Positions 54,610-63,542 of a DNA stretch of 64,000 bases are shown piece after piece. The position numbers were made by a program, and so were the translations under genes. The stretch comes from Nostoc sp. TH1S01 (GTDB taxonomy: Bacteria; Cyanobacteriota; Cyanobacteriia; Cyanobacteriales; Nostocaceae): contig JAGKSW010000095.1 of the NCBI GenBank assembly GCA_018993265.1, forward strand, positions 1 to 64,000, in the 5' to 3' direction. Numbering within the stretch: position 1 is the stretch's first letter; each line of letters opens with the position of its first letter. The notes below the pieces were generated by a model. It saw nothing but the letters and a program-made list of their open reading frames with translations, was not told the DNA's origin and did no database searches.

Positions 54610-54876
54610 AATGATACCACTTGCAGTTGCAATACAAATAACATCAACAATATTAGAAATACTAGCTTAAATCTTGGTGAGAACAGACTGAAATACCCTT
54701 AAAAATTACCTAAGATTTTTTGACATCACATTTACCTGAGAAAATGCTGAGTTTAAACTGAATTTTCTCAAGGAATAAACTCAGACAATTTATGGCTAAG
54801 TTTCAGATGAGCTTCAGTAGCATCTGAGATGCTCTGGATAGCTGCTATAAAGCTCAAACATAAGGAATATTTACCA

Positions 54877-55254
54877 ATGAAATTCGCCCCTTCCTTACTA
54901 ACAGGTGTTGCCATAGCTGGTTTGTTGACAGTTGGGAATGTTTCATTTCAGGCTACAAAGCCTTCAATTTCAATCCTTCCAGCCTCGGCTGCTGATGCTA
55001 CAGGTTTGTCTGCTCAACAAAAAATTGACTTGATCATCAAGAATAAGGGTGTATTTGGTGGTGGTGATCAATTGCGTCGTTTCTTCTTTGGCGACCTTGA
55101 GCCTATCGGAATTCAACCTGGTGGTGCAGGTCATGTAGTTAATCTTTACAACAAAGCTAACGATACTACATTTTCTTACTGTTCTACTTTTGATGTAGTT
55201 GTCGCAGTGAAAAAAGGTAGAGTCGAGAAGTTTCCCGCTAATGAAGTTAAGTAA
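54877..55254 (+). CDS. Small exported protein of unknown function
   Basis: 125 residues from the ATG at 54877 (AAGGAA upstream); the frame opens 16 codons earlier without a site. A signal peptide (LLTGVAIAGLLTVGNVSFQA) then a mature part with the charged, Gly-rich GVFGGGDQLRRFFFGDLEPIGIQPGGAGHVVNLYNK and ending RVEKFPANEVK. I do not recognise a family. It is probably periplasmic or lumenal. A terminator lies at 55288. Confidence 0.7.
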   Translation: MKFAPSLLTGVAIAGLLTVGNVSFQATKPSISILPASAADATGLSAQQKIDLIIKNKGVFGGGDQLRRFFFGDLEPIGIQPGGAGHVVNLYNKANDTTFSYCSTFDVVVAVKKGRVEKFPANEVK

Positions 55255-55287
55255 TTGTTTGTAGCAATTAAGTAATATAAATACGTT

Positions 55288-55330
55288 TTAGGGTGGTGAA
55301 CATGATACTTGTTACTACCCTAATCTTTTT
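55288..55330 (+). terminator. Terminator after the small exported gene
   Basis: TTAGGGTGGT (55288-55297) pairs with ACTACCCTAA (55314-55323) with one G-T pair, followed by TCTTTTT. Confidence 0.85.
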
Positions 55331-55352
55331 ATTAGCGAGTTTTTGATAACAA

Positions 55353-55437
55353 CGGAGAGGGGGAGATTCGAACTCCCGGAACCTTTCGGTTCATCCGATT
55401 TCAAGTCGGACGCAATCGACCACTCTGCCACCTCTCC
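55353..55437 (-). tRNA. tRNA-Ser(TGA), housekeeping copy
   Basis: On the minus strand: perfect acceptor GGAGAGG/CCTCTCC, anticodon TGA at 55401-55403 (loop CTTGAAA), long variable arm (GAACC-GAAA-GGTTC), T loop TTCGAAT, discriminator G. CCA is not encoded. Typical class II serine tRNA, unlike the divergent array copies. Confidence 0.96.
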
Positions 55438-55546
55438 AGTAAAACTGTCTAGCTACTGCTTACCCTATATTCTTTGGTGAGCAACAAAGCTGACAGATAA
55501 TACTATATCTTACATCTACGCAGGTTGCACTACTAAAAGTGAATGT

Positions 55547-56467
55547 CTACAATTCACTGGGTGAATTCTCATATAAAATTTCCTCTGAGATCACCTGAAA
55601 ATCTTTGCCTACCCAAACTCTAGCCGCTTCTGTGACTACTCCCGCTTCTAAGTGGACAATAGAAAAATTACGTTGCTTTTGTCCGTCATTTTCGACAATT
55701 CTGGGGACGCTGGCTGCATTTAAGTAAATTGTGCCTTCTGGACTTTTAAACACTGATTTGCGTTGCACTGTTTTGGAGTGGCGCAGATTGTGGTGCATGT
55801 GTCCAAAGGTAACTAGGGGAATGGTTTTCCCAGTGGTGAGAGTCTGAGAAATGGCTGCGGCAAAATCTGGATCGCCAAAGTCACCACCGATGGGATGCCA
55901 ATCTTTACCACAAGGGTCTTCGGGGCGATCGCCTAATCCACTCGGCCCGTTGTGACCCAGAAAAATAATTGCTTCACCAGCAGCACTTTTAACCGCAGCC
56001 ATGATTTTAGCTGCTGATTCTTCGAGATTTGTCACACCGTAACGTTCTTTGCAGATATCTGCAAATCTCCATTCTGGCCCTCCCCAAGTAAAAGGACGAC
56101 CACCAACTACTGTTAAATTCCATTGAAGAAATTCAAGCTTGCTGTATCCCACATGGGCTGCACCCAATAAATCAAGTTGTTCTTGCACCCAGTCTTCTTT
56201 CGTGCGATCGTAGGGACATTTTTTCCGTCCCCATTCTGTAGCTGTGTACCAAGCATCGTGGTTGCCCATAACTGCTGCTTTGGGGATATCCAGAGAAGCG
56301 ATCGCTCTCACCACTTCCACTGATTCATTGCCAAAATCTCCCACAAATAGCACCAAATCCACACCCAAATGCTTGAGTGCAATGGCATCATCCACTTCCC
56401 ATTGGTCGTGAATATCTCCAACTACAGCAATTTTGAGAGTTTTTGATGATTTTTTCTGACTGGTCAT
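55547..56467 (-). CDS. Metallophosphoesterase (TIGR04168-like)
   Basis: 306 residues from the ATG at 56467, with AAGGAAAG upstream; longer starts are less supported. Calcineurin-like phosphoesterase motifs: VVGDIHDQW (Asp-x-His), VGDFGNE (Gly-Asp), MGNHDAW (Gly-Asn-His-Asp), LGHNGPSGLGD and TFGHMHHNLRH (Gly-His-x-His). This domain layout, with WGRKKCPYDRTKEDWVQEQLDLLGAAHVGY in the middle, fits a plant and cyanobacterial subfamily of unknown substrate. Cytosolic. Confidence 0.88.
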   Translation of the reverse strand: MTSQKKSSKTLKIAVVGDIHDQWEVDDAIALKHLGVDLVLFVGDFGNESVEVVRAIASLDIPKAAVMGNHDAWYTATEWGRKKCPYDRTKEDWVQEQLDLLGAAHVGYSKLEFLQWNLTVVGGRPFTWGGPEWRFADICKERYGVTNLEESAAKIMAAVKSAAGEAIIFLGHNGPSGLGDRPEDPCGKDWHPIGGDFGDPDFAAAISQTLTTGKTIPLVTFGHMHHNLRHSKTVQRKSVFKSPEGTIYLNAASVPRIVENDGQKQRNFSIVHLEAGVVTEAARVWVGKDFQVISEEILYENSPSEL

Positions 56468-57057
56468 GCCGCTTTCCTTGCTGTCTATCTCCAGCATAGG
56501 AAACTCAGCGAAATTTTGACACAATCTTCAGCAGAGTGTCGAAAAGAACAATATTGAAGAAGAATTCAGAAGTCAAAACTCAGGAGCGATGTTCTGAGCT
56601 TGTCGAAGGGCCAGAATGCAATCAGTGGGGTAAAAATACCCGCCACCTAGAAGCACCACCAAATTGAAAATTTGCTGGGTGTCTTAAACCAATTTATTTA
56701 TCCGCAAATCGCACAGAATTCAGCTTGGTAATTCTGCCTCCTGACTCCTAACTTCTTGCTTGATAAAACCTAACTATTCACGAATGAATTTTATTTAGAA
56801 TGAGCATTAATTGTTATTTTTTCATTAATTGATAGTTTGATTAAAGCCTCTAGCTTTATTAAATTAATCTTGAATTTTATCAATTTCATATAAGTTATTA
56901 TTTGGTGACTTAAGTAGGATAACCGTACAGAATTGGGGCGCAATCTCTACCTGATAGATATGTGTTTGGGTGGATACAATCTATGTGTGGCTTAAGTAAT
57001 GCTGTGATTGAGAAAAGCTGAAAAAATTCATACAGCATTAATAGGAGAGCATAAATT
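56468..57057. other. Intergenic region upstream of htpX
   Basis: Contains TTCTGAGCTTGTCGAAGGGC at 56591-56610, a widespread interspersed repeat, and an AT-rich part near 56780-56900. No gene seen. Confidence 0.5.
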
Positions 57058-57924
57058 ATGGGAAATCAATTTAAAACAGTTGCTTTGCTAGGTGCGCTCA
57101 GTGGCTTATTAATTGCTATATGTTACTGGGTAATTGGTGGCACTAGCGGCTTAATTATAGGTATTGGTTTAGCAGCAGTAACTAATTTAATTTCTTGGTA
57201 TCAGTCAGATAAGATTGCATTAGCAGCATATCGCGCCCAGCCAGTTAGTGCAGCAGAAGCACCAGGACTATATCGGATGGTGGAGAAATTAGCCGCACGC
57301 GCTCATATTCCGATGCCTGGAGTTTATATTGTTCCCAGTCAAACGGCTAACGCCTTTGCCACAGGACGCGATCCCGAACACGCGGCTGTTGCTGTGACTG
57401 AAGGTATTTTACGTATTTTGCCAGAAGACGAATTAGAAGGTGTGATTGCCCACGAACTGACACACATTATTAATCGTGACACCTTAACCCAAGCAGTAGC
57501 CGCAACGATCGCAGGTGCTATTTCTTTCCTCGCACAAATGGTAAGTTACAGTTTGTGGTTTAGCGGTGGTTCCCGCGATGATGATAGAGGCGGTAATCCG
57601 TTAGGAATATTGTTAACTGTATTGTTAGCACCAATAGCCGCAACAGTCATTCAACTAGGCATTTCTCGCACTCGCGAATTTTCTGCTGATGCTGGTTCTG
57701 CGAGATTAACAGGTAATCCCCGTGCATTAGCCCACGCTTTGCAAAGATTAGAAGCCACAGCACGACAATTACCTTTAGATGCGAATCCAGCTTTTGAACC
57801 TTTATTAATTATCAATCCTATCTCTGGCAAGTTTTTGGGTAACTTGTTCTCTAGTCACCCTGACACAGAATCACGAGTTGAACAATTACTGAAATTAGAA
57901 CAACAACTGTCTACAAAATATTAA
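57058..57924 (+). CDS. htpX: Zinc metalloprotease HtpX homologue
   Basis: 288 residues, M48 family. Two N-terminal membrane segments (VALLGALSGLLIAICYWVIGG and SGLIIGIGLAAVTNLISWY), the active site HELTH at 132-136 with a preceding GVIA, further hydrophobic segments (about 145-195), and the third zinc ligand Glu in TREFSADAGSARL. It degrades damaged inner-membrane proteins, with the active site in the cytosol. AGGAGAGC lies before the ATG. It is followed 46 bases later by a coiled-coil gene in the same direction, and a terminator closes the pair. Confidence 0.93.
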   Translation: MGNQFKTVALLGALSGLLIAICYWVIGGTSGLIIGIGLAAVTNLISWYQSDKIALAAYRAQPVSAAEAPGLYRMVEKLAARAHIPMPGVYIVPSQTANAFATGRDPEHAAVAVTEGILRILPEDELEGVIAHELTHIINRDTLTQAVAATIAGAISFLAQMVSYSLWFSGGSRDDDRGGNPLGILLTVLLAPIAATVIQLGISRTREFSADAGSARLTGNPRALAHALQRLEATARQLPLDANPAFEPLLIINPISGKFLGNLFSSHPDTESRVEQLLKLEQQLSTKY

Positions 57925-57970
57925 TCATTCATCCTTTGTTCGGAAACTTAATTAAGAGGATATTGTCACT

Positions 57971-58375
57971 ATGACTGGTAATAATTTTGAATCAATTGAA
58001 TCTACTGTAGTTGTAGAAATCAGTTCTCAAACCAATGAAATGGTAGAAACAGAAATGGCTGGGGAGACTGATGAAGTGAAGAACGAAACCAAAGCTTTAA
58101 TTGAAGCACTCAAAAGACGCGCCCAAGCTGAAGCAGAATCAGCCGGAACTCTTACCCGTGAAACTTATTTAAATGCTGTGCGCCAAGCACGCCAAGCCAT
58201 TGAAGGTGAGAAACTCATTGAACGCGCTCGCCTAGAAAATGCTTGGGCTGTGATTCAAGAAGAAGCTGAGAAAAATTGGCACTTACTTTGGAAAGAATTT
58301 GCTGATTTTGGCGATCGTCTCCAAAGTGCAGCCAAAGCCGCCTGGGAAGCTTTCAACGCCCCTCGTACTCACTAA
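57971..58375 (+). CDS. Helical coiled-coil protein downstream of htpX
   Basis: 134 residues. An acidic N terminus (about 1-45), then a long amphipathic helix rich in Ala, Glu and Arg (ALIEALKRRAQAEAESAGTL ... VRQARQAIEGEKLIERARLENAWAVIQEEAEKNW), ending in a second amphipathic segment. No membrane segment or known motif. GAGG lies before the ATG. Shares the transcript with htpX, so a membrane-stress role is possible; that is guesswork. Confidence 0.65.
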   Translation: MTGNNFESIESTVVVEISSQTNEMVETEMAGETDEVKNETKALIEALKRRAQAEAESAGTLTRETYLNAVRQARQAIEGEKLIERARLENAWAVIQEEAEKNWHLLWKEFADFGDRLQSAAKAAWEAFNAPRTH

Positions 58376-58405
58376 TTAGGTAAATTTTTTCATAAAACTC
58401 TTGTG

Positions 58406-58434
58406 GGGTAGGCCGGAAGCCTGCCCATTTTTTT
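58406..58434 (+). terminator. Terminator of the htpX transcript
   Basis: GGGTAGGC (58406-58413) with GCCTGCCC (58419-58426), one G-T pair, then a run of seven Ts. Confidence 0.85.
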
Positions 58435-58556
58435 AACCCAAACCCAAAAAATTTAGAAATCAACGGCAACAATTTACTACCTGCCTCAACCAGTGTAGCT
58501 GTAGTGGGTAAACTAGCGATCGTTCCTTAATATCGAGGATAAAAGAATGAAACCAG

Positions 58557-58744
58557 AATATTAGGACTTACGCACTGTACAAAATAACTATCTTGTGTAT
58601 CAACGTAAATACGTTGTTTCAGGCTTTTATCAATCACCTTGAATTGAGTGCGATCGCTAAAATCTCATTGAAAAATCTAGCTATCAGCCTTGAAAACTCT
58701 ACCTGTTATTTTGGCTGTTCTGTCAATGCGTAAGTCCTAAATAT
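58557..58744. mobile_element. 178-bp MITE with 13-bp inverted ends and a 5-bp target duplication
   Basis: TAGGACTTACGCA at the left end (58562-58574) and its exact complement at the right end (58727-58739). Direct repeats AATAT flank it (58557-58561 and 58740-58744). The interior has no coding frame and a HIP1 site near 58650. TAGGACTTACGCA ends are typical of cyanobacterial insertion sequences, so a full-length relative elsewhere could mobilise it. Confidence 0.85.
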
Positions 58745-58756
58745 GACCTTGCTAAT

Positions 58757-58936
58757 ATGAAAATTCGTCCTAATCCTTATGCTAAACAGCTAAAGTAACT
58801 TGTTGCTTTAGCTTTGGGAATTGAGGTAATTGAATTTTTTCAAAAGAAGGCAGAATAAAAAGGTATTTCTTATCAAGAATTAATTAATTTATACCTTCAA
58901 GATTGTGTACTTAGTCCGCGCGAGCTATCTTTTTAA
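58757..58936 (+). pseudogene. Decayed BrnA/CopG-like antitoxin
   Basis: Reading from ATG at 58757: MKIRPNPYAKQLK, stop, LVALALGIEVIEFFQKKAE, stop, KGISYQELINLYLQDCVLSP ... LSF, stop. Both internal stops are TAA and would revert by one base change to the expected CAA (Gln) and GAA (Glu). The pattern (PNPYAKQLK, ISYQELINLYLQDC) is that of BrnA-type antitoxins. The MITE ends 12 bases upstream. No BrnT toxin is present. Confidence 0.75.
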
Positions 58937-58983
58937 TCAGTATAGTCTTTTAGCCTTTGGTGTAATACCAATTTGAAAAAATA

Positions 58984-59229
58984 ATGTTAGAGAGGAGAAT
59001 GAATTATCGCTACAGTATGGTGATTCAATGGTCAGATGAAGACAACTGCTATTTAGTTCACTTACCGGAATTTCCGTGGCAACAATACCATACTCACGGC
59101 AAAACCTACGAAGAAGCGGCTAAACATGGGCAAGAGGTGATTGAATCCCTGATTGAATGGTATCAAGAACAAGGTAAAACTTTACCTGAAGCGATCGCAT
59201 TACCAGAAAAGCCATTAAACGTAGCTTAG
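58984..59229 (+). CDS. HicB family antitoxin-like protein
   Basis: 81 residues from the ATG at 58984 (or 76 from 58999). The HicB beta-alpha fold is evident: YSMVIQWSDEDNCYLVHLPEFPWQQYHTHGKTYEEAAKHGQEVIESLIEWYQEQG. In toxin-antitoxin pairs HicB binds the RNase HicA and represses the operon, but no HicA gene lies beside it. Cyanobacteria have many such solitary HicB proteins. A second, shorter HicB follows 45 bases downstream. There is GAGAGGAG near the starts. Confidence 0.8.
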   Translation: MLERRMNYRYSMVIQWSDEDNCYLVHLPEFPWQQYHTHGKTYEEAAKHGQEVIESLIEWYQEQGKTLPEAIALPEKPLNVA

Positions 59230-59274
59230 ACTTAGGCATAATTTAAAATTACATTACTAAATCATAATTTCCAA

Positions 59275-59439
59275 ATGACCAGAGAATTTAGCGTGATTAT
59301 AGAACGAGACTCTGACGGCTATTTTGTTGCCTCCGTGCCGAGTCTGGCTGGATGTCATACCCAAGCTAAATCTTTAGGTGAACTGATGGAACGTATAAAA
59401 GAAGCGATTAAACTGTGCTTAGAGGTTGGGCAAGCTTAA
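59275..59439 (+). CDS. Short HicB family antitoxin-like protein
   Basis: 54 residues, below the usual size cut-off: TREFSVIIERDSDGYFVASVPSLAGCHTQAKSLGELMERIKEAIKLCLEVGQA. This is a textbook HicB N-terminal fold (IIERDSDGYFVASVPSLAGCHTQ). It lacks the C-terminal DNA-binding domain. It lies 45 bases after the first HicB gene and has no HicA partner within view. It may be a relic or may act as a partner of a HicA elsewhere. Confidence 0.8.
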   Translation: MTREFSVIIERDSDGYFVASVPSLAGCHTQAKSLGELMERIKEAIKLCLEVGQA

Positions 59440-59450
59440 AAATCGATTAT

Positions 59451-59486
59451 CCTCCTGCCTGCTGCCTGCTGCCTGCTGCCTGCTGC
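59451..59486. repeat. CTGCCTG tandem heptamers
   Basis: Five units of CTGCCTG/CTGCTGC type in a row, between the short HicB gene and aspS. Confidence 0.8.
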
Positions 59487-59593
59487 TAAGATATTATGCC
59501 ATCGGTTCTTCAATCAGATACTATTGATGCTAGATAATGGGAAAGCTTTGACTTTTATTGCCCCATCTAGCCCAGAAGAACAGATTAACTACT

Positions 59594-61381
59594 ATGCGAA
59601 CTCACTATTGCGGCGAACTCCGAAAAGAAGATATTGGAGAAACTGTTACCTTGTACGGATGGGTAGACCGTCGCCGCGATCATGGGGGCGTGATATTTTT
59701 AGATTTACGCGATCGCTCTGGCACAGTCCAAATTGTCAGCGATCCGCAGCGCACCCCCGATTCCTACGAGCAAGCCAATGCTTTGCGGAATGAATACGTC
59801 GTCGAAATCACCGGCAGAGTAACGCAACGTCCCGAAGAATCACTGAATAACCGCATTCCTACAGGTGAAGTAGAAATTTACGCGGATAAAATTACATTGT
59901 TGAATGCAGTCCGTAAGCAGCTACCATTCCAGGTTTCTAGTGCTGACACCGAATCGGTGCGGGAAGACTTAAGACTAAAATACCGTTATTTGGATTTACG
60001 GCGCGATCGCATGGCGCAAAATATGCAGCTGCGTCATCAAGTTGTCAAAGCCATGCGGCGCTACTTGGAAGACACAGAAAATTTTATCGAAGTTGAAACC
60101 CCAGTTCTGACTCGTTCCACCCCCGAAGGTGCGCGGGACTATGTTTTACCCAGCCGTGTCAACCCTGGTGAATGGTTTGCTTTACCCCAATCACCGCAAC
60201 TATTTAAACAAATTTTGATGGTATCTGGTATGGACAGATACTATCAGATTGCTCGTTGCTTCCGGGATGAAGATTTACGCGCCGACAGACAGCCAGAGTT
60301 CACCCAATTAGACATGGAAATGAGTTTCATGTCTCAAGAAGAAATTATTGAACTCAACGAAAAGCTAGTTTGTCATATCTTCAAAACCGTCAAAGGAATT
60401 GAGTTACCCCATCCTTTCCCGCGCTTAACCTATGCTGATGCGATCGCGCGTTATGGTAGCGATAAGCCCGACACCCGTTATGATTTAGAATTAGTTGATG
60501 TTTCTGATATCCTCAAAGACTCTGGTTTCAAAGTCTTTAAGGATGCTGTCGCCCACGGTGGTATTGTCAAAATTCTTCCCATCCCCGACGGTAACGACAA
60601 AATTTCTAACGTCCGCATTAAACCAGGCGGCGACATCTTCAAAGAAGCCAGCGAAGCCGGCGCGAAAGGTTTAGCCTACATCCGTGTCAGGGAAGATGGG
60701 GAAATTGACACCATCGGCGCTATTAAAGACAACCTCACCGCCGAACAAAAAGCTGAACTTCTCCGCCGCACAGGTGCAGAAGCTGGACATTTGTTATTGT
60801 TTGCGGCTGGTGATGTTAGTACTGTGAACAAAACTTTAGACAGATTGCGGCAATTTGTTGCTAGAGAATTTGGGTTAATCGACCCTGAAAAACTCAATTT
60901 GTTATGGATTGTTGATTTTCCGATGTTCGAGTGGAATGCTGACGAAAAACGTTTGGAAGCATTACACCACCCATTTACTGCACCCCATCCCGATGACTTG
61001 CACGACTTAAAAACAGCCCGCGCTCAAGCTTACGACTTGGTATTTAATGGCTTTGAAGTTGGCGGTGGTAGTTTGCGGATTTATCAGCGAGAAATTCAAG
61101 AACAGGTGTTTGAAACCATTGGCTTGTCACCGGAAGAAGCGCAAAGTAAATTCGGTTTCCTCTTAGAAGCTTTTGAATACGGTACACCACCGCATGGTGG
61201 TATCGCCTACGGTTTAGATCGTTTAGTGATGTTACTTGCTAACGAAGAATCGATCCGCGATGTGATTGCTTTTCCGAAGACACAACAAGCCCGTTGCTTG
61301 TTAACAGATGCACCTTCTGGGGTGGATGCGAAGCAATTAAAAGAACTGCACGTTGCTTCCACATACAAGCCCAAGACATAA
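59594..61381 (+). CDS. aspS: Aspartyl-tRNA synthetase
   Basis: 595 residues from the ATG at 59594 ([16 protein letters not shown]); twelve more codons are open upstream but do not fit the family. N-terminal OB-fold anticodon-binding domain (about 1-110), class II catalytic core with motif 2 [23 protein letters not shown], the bacterial GAD insertion domain (about 290-420), and motif 3 [13 protein letters not shown] near the C terminus. It charges tRNA-Asp. In cyanobacteria it may also mischarge tRNA-Asn for the amidotransferase route; not visible here. Single gene. Confidence 0.97.
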   Translation: MRTHYCGELRKEDIGETVTLYGWVDRRRDHGGVIFLDLRDRSGTVQIVSDPQRTPDSYEQANALRNEYVVEITGRVTQRPEESLNNRIPTGEVEIYADKITLLNAVRKQLPFQVSSADTESVREDLRLKYRYLDLRRDRMAQNMQLRHQVVKAMRRYLEDTENFIEVETPVLTRSTPEGARDYVLPSRVNPGEWFALPQSPQLFKQILMVSGMDRYYQIARCFRDEDLRADRQPEFTQLDMEMSFMSQEEIIELNEKLVCHIFKTVKGIELPHPFPRLTYADAIARYGSDKPDTRYDLELVDVSDILKDSGFKVFKDAVAHGGIVKILPIPDGNDKISNVRIKPGGDIFKEASEAGAKGLAYIRVREDGEIDTIGAIKDNLTAEQKAELLRRTGAEAGHLLLFAAGDVSTVNKTLDRLRQFVAREFGLIDPEKLNLLWIVDFPMFEWNADEKRLEALHHPFTAPHPDDLHDLKTARAQAYDLVFNGFEVGGGSLRIYQREIQEQVFETIGLSPEEAQSKFGFLLEAFEYGTPPHGGIAYGLDRLVMLLANEESIRDVIAFPKTQQARCLLTDAPSGVDAKQLKELHVASTYKPKT

Positions 61382-61399
61382 CAAAGCTCAAGGCTATTT

Positions 61400-61480
61400 A
61401 ATAAGTAAAAAGGTAAAAGTAAAAAGTAAAAAAATTAGTATTTCCTTTGACTTTTTACCTTTAACTTTTGCCTTGTTTGA
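61400..61480. repeat. A/T-rich heptamer repeats forming a fold-back
   Basis: AAGTAAAAAGGTAAAAGT at 61404-61421 and the opposing GACTTTTTACCTTTAACTTT at 61450-61469, which can pair over most of their length. Same family as the tRNA-array spacers at 7403 and 7786. It may end the aspS transcript. Confidence 0.6.
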
Positions 61481-61525
61481 TGATGCTGTCAAAATATAAT
61501 TAAGGCTATATATATATAGTTTCTT

Positions 61526-62254
61526 ATGAGTGAATCTATTATCTTGACAGAGGCTGGCTTATTACCAGATGATGTGTTACCAGATGTCAGTCAATTGGTG
61601 ACAGAAGACGACGCAGCAGTGGATAATCTACCATCGGAAAAACAACAACGGCTATTAACAGAAACCCTTTACAGTTCTTGGAGAGGTGCAAATAATTCCC
61701 AAGGGTTTCTTGTGGCTGCTAATGTGGGGTTGTTTGCTAGTAGTCATCAACCAGCAATTGTACCTGATGTCTTCTTGAGCCTGGATGTACAAGTAGCTGA
61801 AAACTGGTGGGAAAAAAGACATCGTTCTTATTTCTTTTGGGAATTTGGTAAACCACCAGAAGTAGTGATTGAAATTGTCTCAAATCGGGAAGGGAATGAA
61901 ACAGGGCGTAAATTCTTAGAATATGCCCGGATGCGGATTTTATACTACATTATTTTCGACCCGTCTCAGCAACTTGCTGGTGAAGTCCTGCAAATGTATG
62001 AATTGCAAGGACGGCAATATGTATCCATGAGCGAACAATGGTTGACAGAAGTTGAGCTAGGGTTATGTTTGTGGGAGGGCGTGTATGAAGGCAAACGCGA
62101 TATTTGGCTGAGGTGGTGTGATGCGGAAGGGAATGTGATTCCTACTGGTGCAGAACGGGCTGAACAAGAACGAGAGGCTAAAGAAGTTGCCCTGCAACGC
62201 GCTGAACGTTTGGCAGCACAATTACGGGCTTTGGGGGTAGAACCGGAAGGGTGA
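61526..62254 (+). CDS. Uma2 family (DUF820) putative endonuclease
   Basis: 242 residues. The PD-(D/E)XK-like core is recognisable: IVPDVFLSLD (Asp), a catalytic GKPPEVVIEIVSNREGNETGRK stretch (Glu) and YARMRILYYIIFDP. The C-terminal 40 residues form a charged helix (AERAEQEREAKEVALQRAERLAAQLRALG), a common tail in this family. Such proteins are greatly expanded in cyanobacteria and their role is unknown, possibly DNA repair, transposition or nuclease activity. No operon partner. Heptamer repeats follow the stop codon. Confidence 0.9.
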   Translation: MSESIILTEAGLLPDDVLPDVSQLVTEDDAAVDNLPSEKQQRLLTETLYSSWRGANNSQGFLVAANVGLFASSHQPAIVPDVFLSLDVQVAENWWEKRHRSYFFWEFGKPPEVVIEIVSNREGNETGRKFLEYARMRILYYIIFDPSQQLAGEVLQMYELQGRQYVSMSEQWLTEVELGLCLWEGVYEGKRDIWLRWCDAEGNVIPTGAERAEQEREAKEVALQRAERLAAQLRALGVEPEG

Positions 62255-62430
62255 AGTGTGAAGTCTGAAGTATGAGCCGGAGGGACAAAGGGCAGGAGGT
62301 AGAAGAAAATTCTTCCCCTATTCCCAACTCCCTACTCCCCATTCCCCACTCAGAACTCAACAAAAAACCCGCCGAAGCGGGAGTTTCCACACAACAAAAC
62401 TATAAACAATCAACTCTTGCTTTCACTGCC
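62255..62430. repeat. Repeat-rich gap
   Basis: GAAGTGT-type heptamers at 62253-62274, then CTCCCTACTCCCCATTCCCC-type pyrimidine repeats at about 62327-62349. AACCCGCCGAAGCGGGAGTT at 62366-62385 is a hairpin. No gene. Confidence 0.55.
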
Positions 62431-62586
62431 TTAGCCGATATATCTCATTTCGGCTTCTAGTTGATGAATTAGCTTTTCGTTACCTTGAGCTTTGGCTACT
62501 TCTAAGCGGTGTTCCAAGCTTTTTCTCAGGTTTTGTCTGTGGACTTCTTTAGCTTGTCTCATAGCCTGTAGTCTATTTTGATTCAT
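62431..62586 (-). CDS. 51-residue conserved-looking small protein
   Basis: A short minus-strand gene: MNQNRLQAMRQAKEVHRQNL ... RLEVAKAQGNEKLIHQLEAE, ending MRYIG. The ATG at 62586 has GAGGG ten bases upstream. The protein is a single charged helix, rich in Gln, Arg, Lys and Glu. It reads with good codon composition and fits neatly in a gap between repeats and the next gene. Small helical proteins of this kind are common in cyanobacteria. Function unknown. Confidence 0.6.
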   Translation of the reverse strand: MNQNRLQAMRQAKEVHRQNLRKSLEHRLEVAKAQGNEKLIHQLEAEMRYIG

Positions 62587-62697
62587 AGTTATTTCCCTCT
62601 TTATGCTTTTTTATGTTTAGTATTGCTAATATAGCACATATTTTGTAGCTGTTGCTACAGAAATTTATATCTTAATATATGTGATGATTGTTTGTTT

Positions 62698-63501
62698 ATG
62701 GCAGAAAAGACAATAAATACTCGATCGCTCCTGACATTACTCAGCGATTTTGGCGATCGCGATGTTTATGTCGGGGTGATGAAAGGTATAATTGCTCAAA
62801 TAAACCCAGAAAGCAGGGTTATAGACTTGACGCACCAAATTCCGCCACAAAATATTGCTGCTGCTAGATTTTGCTTGATGAATGCTTATCCCTACTTTCC
62901 CGATGGAACAGTACATATAGCAGTGGTAGATCCAGGGGTAGGTGGTAAAAGACGAGCGATCGCAGTAGAATTTGCTGGTGGCTTTTTAGTCGGCCCCGAT
63001 AACGGCATATTTAGCGGTGTACTCAGTCAAACTCCCGCAGTCGCAGCAGTGGAACTAACAAACCCAAACTATTGGCGCACATCCCAACCTAGCCGCACTT
63101 TTCATGGTAGAGATATTTTTGCACCTGTGGGAGCCAACCTTGCTAGTGGTGTTCCCTTGAAACAGCTAGGAAAAGAAATAAATCCCACAACTTTGGTACC
63201 GCTAGATATAAGCGAATGTCAAACAACTAGCCGTGGTGTCTTGGGACATATTCAATATATAGATCATTTTGGTAATTTAATCAGCAATATTCCTCAAAGT
63301 TACGTGCAAGGTAAAACTTGGTACGTGCAGATTGCTGGGTTTACAATACCAGGGTGTGAAACTTACAGTAATGGCGAAGTTGGTGAAGCTGTCGCCTTAA
63401 TTGGGAGTCATGGCTGGGTAGAAATTGCCATCAATGGCGGTAATGCACATTCACAGTTGCAGATTAACTACCAAGATACTTTAGAGCTAATTAATTATTA
63501 G
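62698..63501 (+). CDS. SAM hydroxide adenosyltransferase family protein (DUF62)
   Basis: 267 residues from the ATG at 62698; the frame opens two codons earlier at a TTG. Family signatures: LTLLSDFGDRDVYVGVMKG, VIDLTHQIPPQNIAAA, HIAVVDPGVGGKRR, LVGPDNGIFS and FHGRDIFAPVGA. These proteins hydrolyse S-adenosylmethionine to adenosine and methionine using hydroxide, and are related to fluorinases and chlorinases. The Asp-His-Arg set in DFGD, VDPGVGG and HGRD is present. Upstream of a membrane-protein gene by 41 bases. Confidence 0.92.
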   Translation: MAEKTINTRSLLTLLSDFGDRDVYVGVMKGIIAQINPESRVIDLTHQIPPQNIAAARFCLMNAYPYFPDGTVHIAVVDPGVGGKRRAIAVEFAGGFLVGPDNGIFSGVLSQTPAVAAVELTNPNYWRTSQPSRTFHGRDIFAPVGANLASGVPLKQLGKEINPTTLVPLDISECQTTSRGVLGHIQYIDHFGNLISNIPQSYVQGKTWYVQIAGFTIPGCETYSNGEVGEAVALIGSHGWVEIAINGGNAHSQLQINYQDTLELINY

Positions 63502-63542
63502 ACTAGAAACTGAGATTACTGCTCACTCATCACTGTTGTTCT

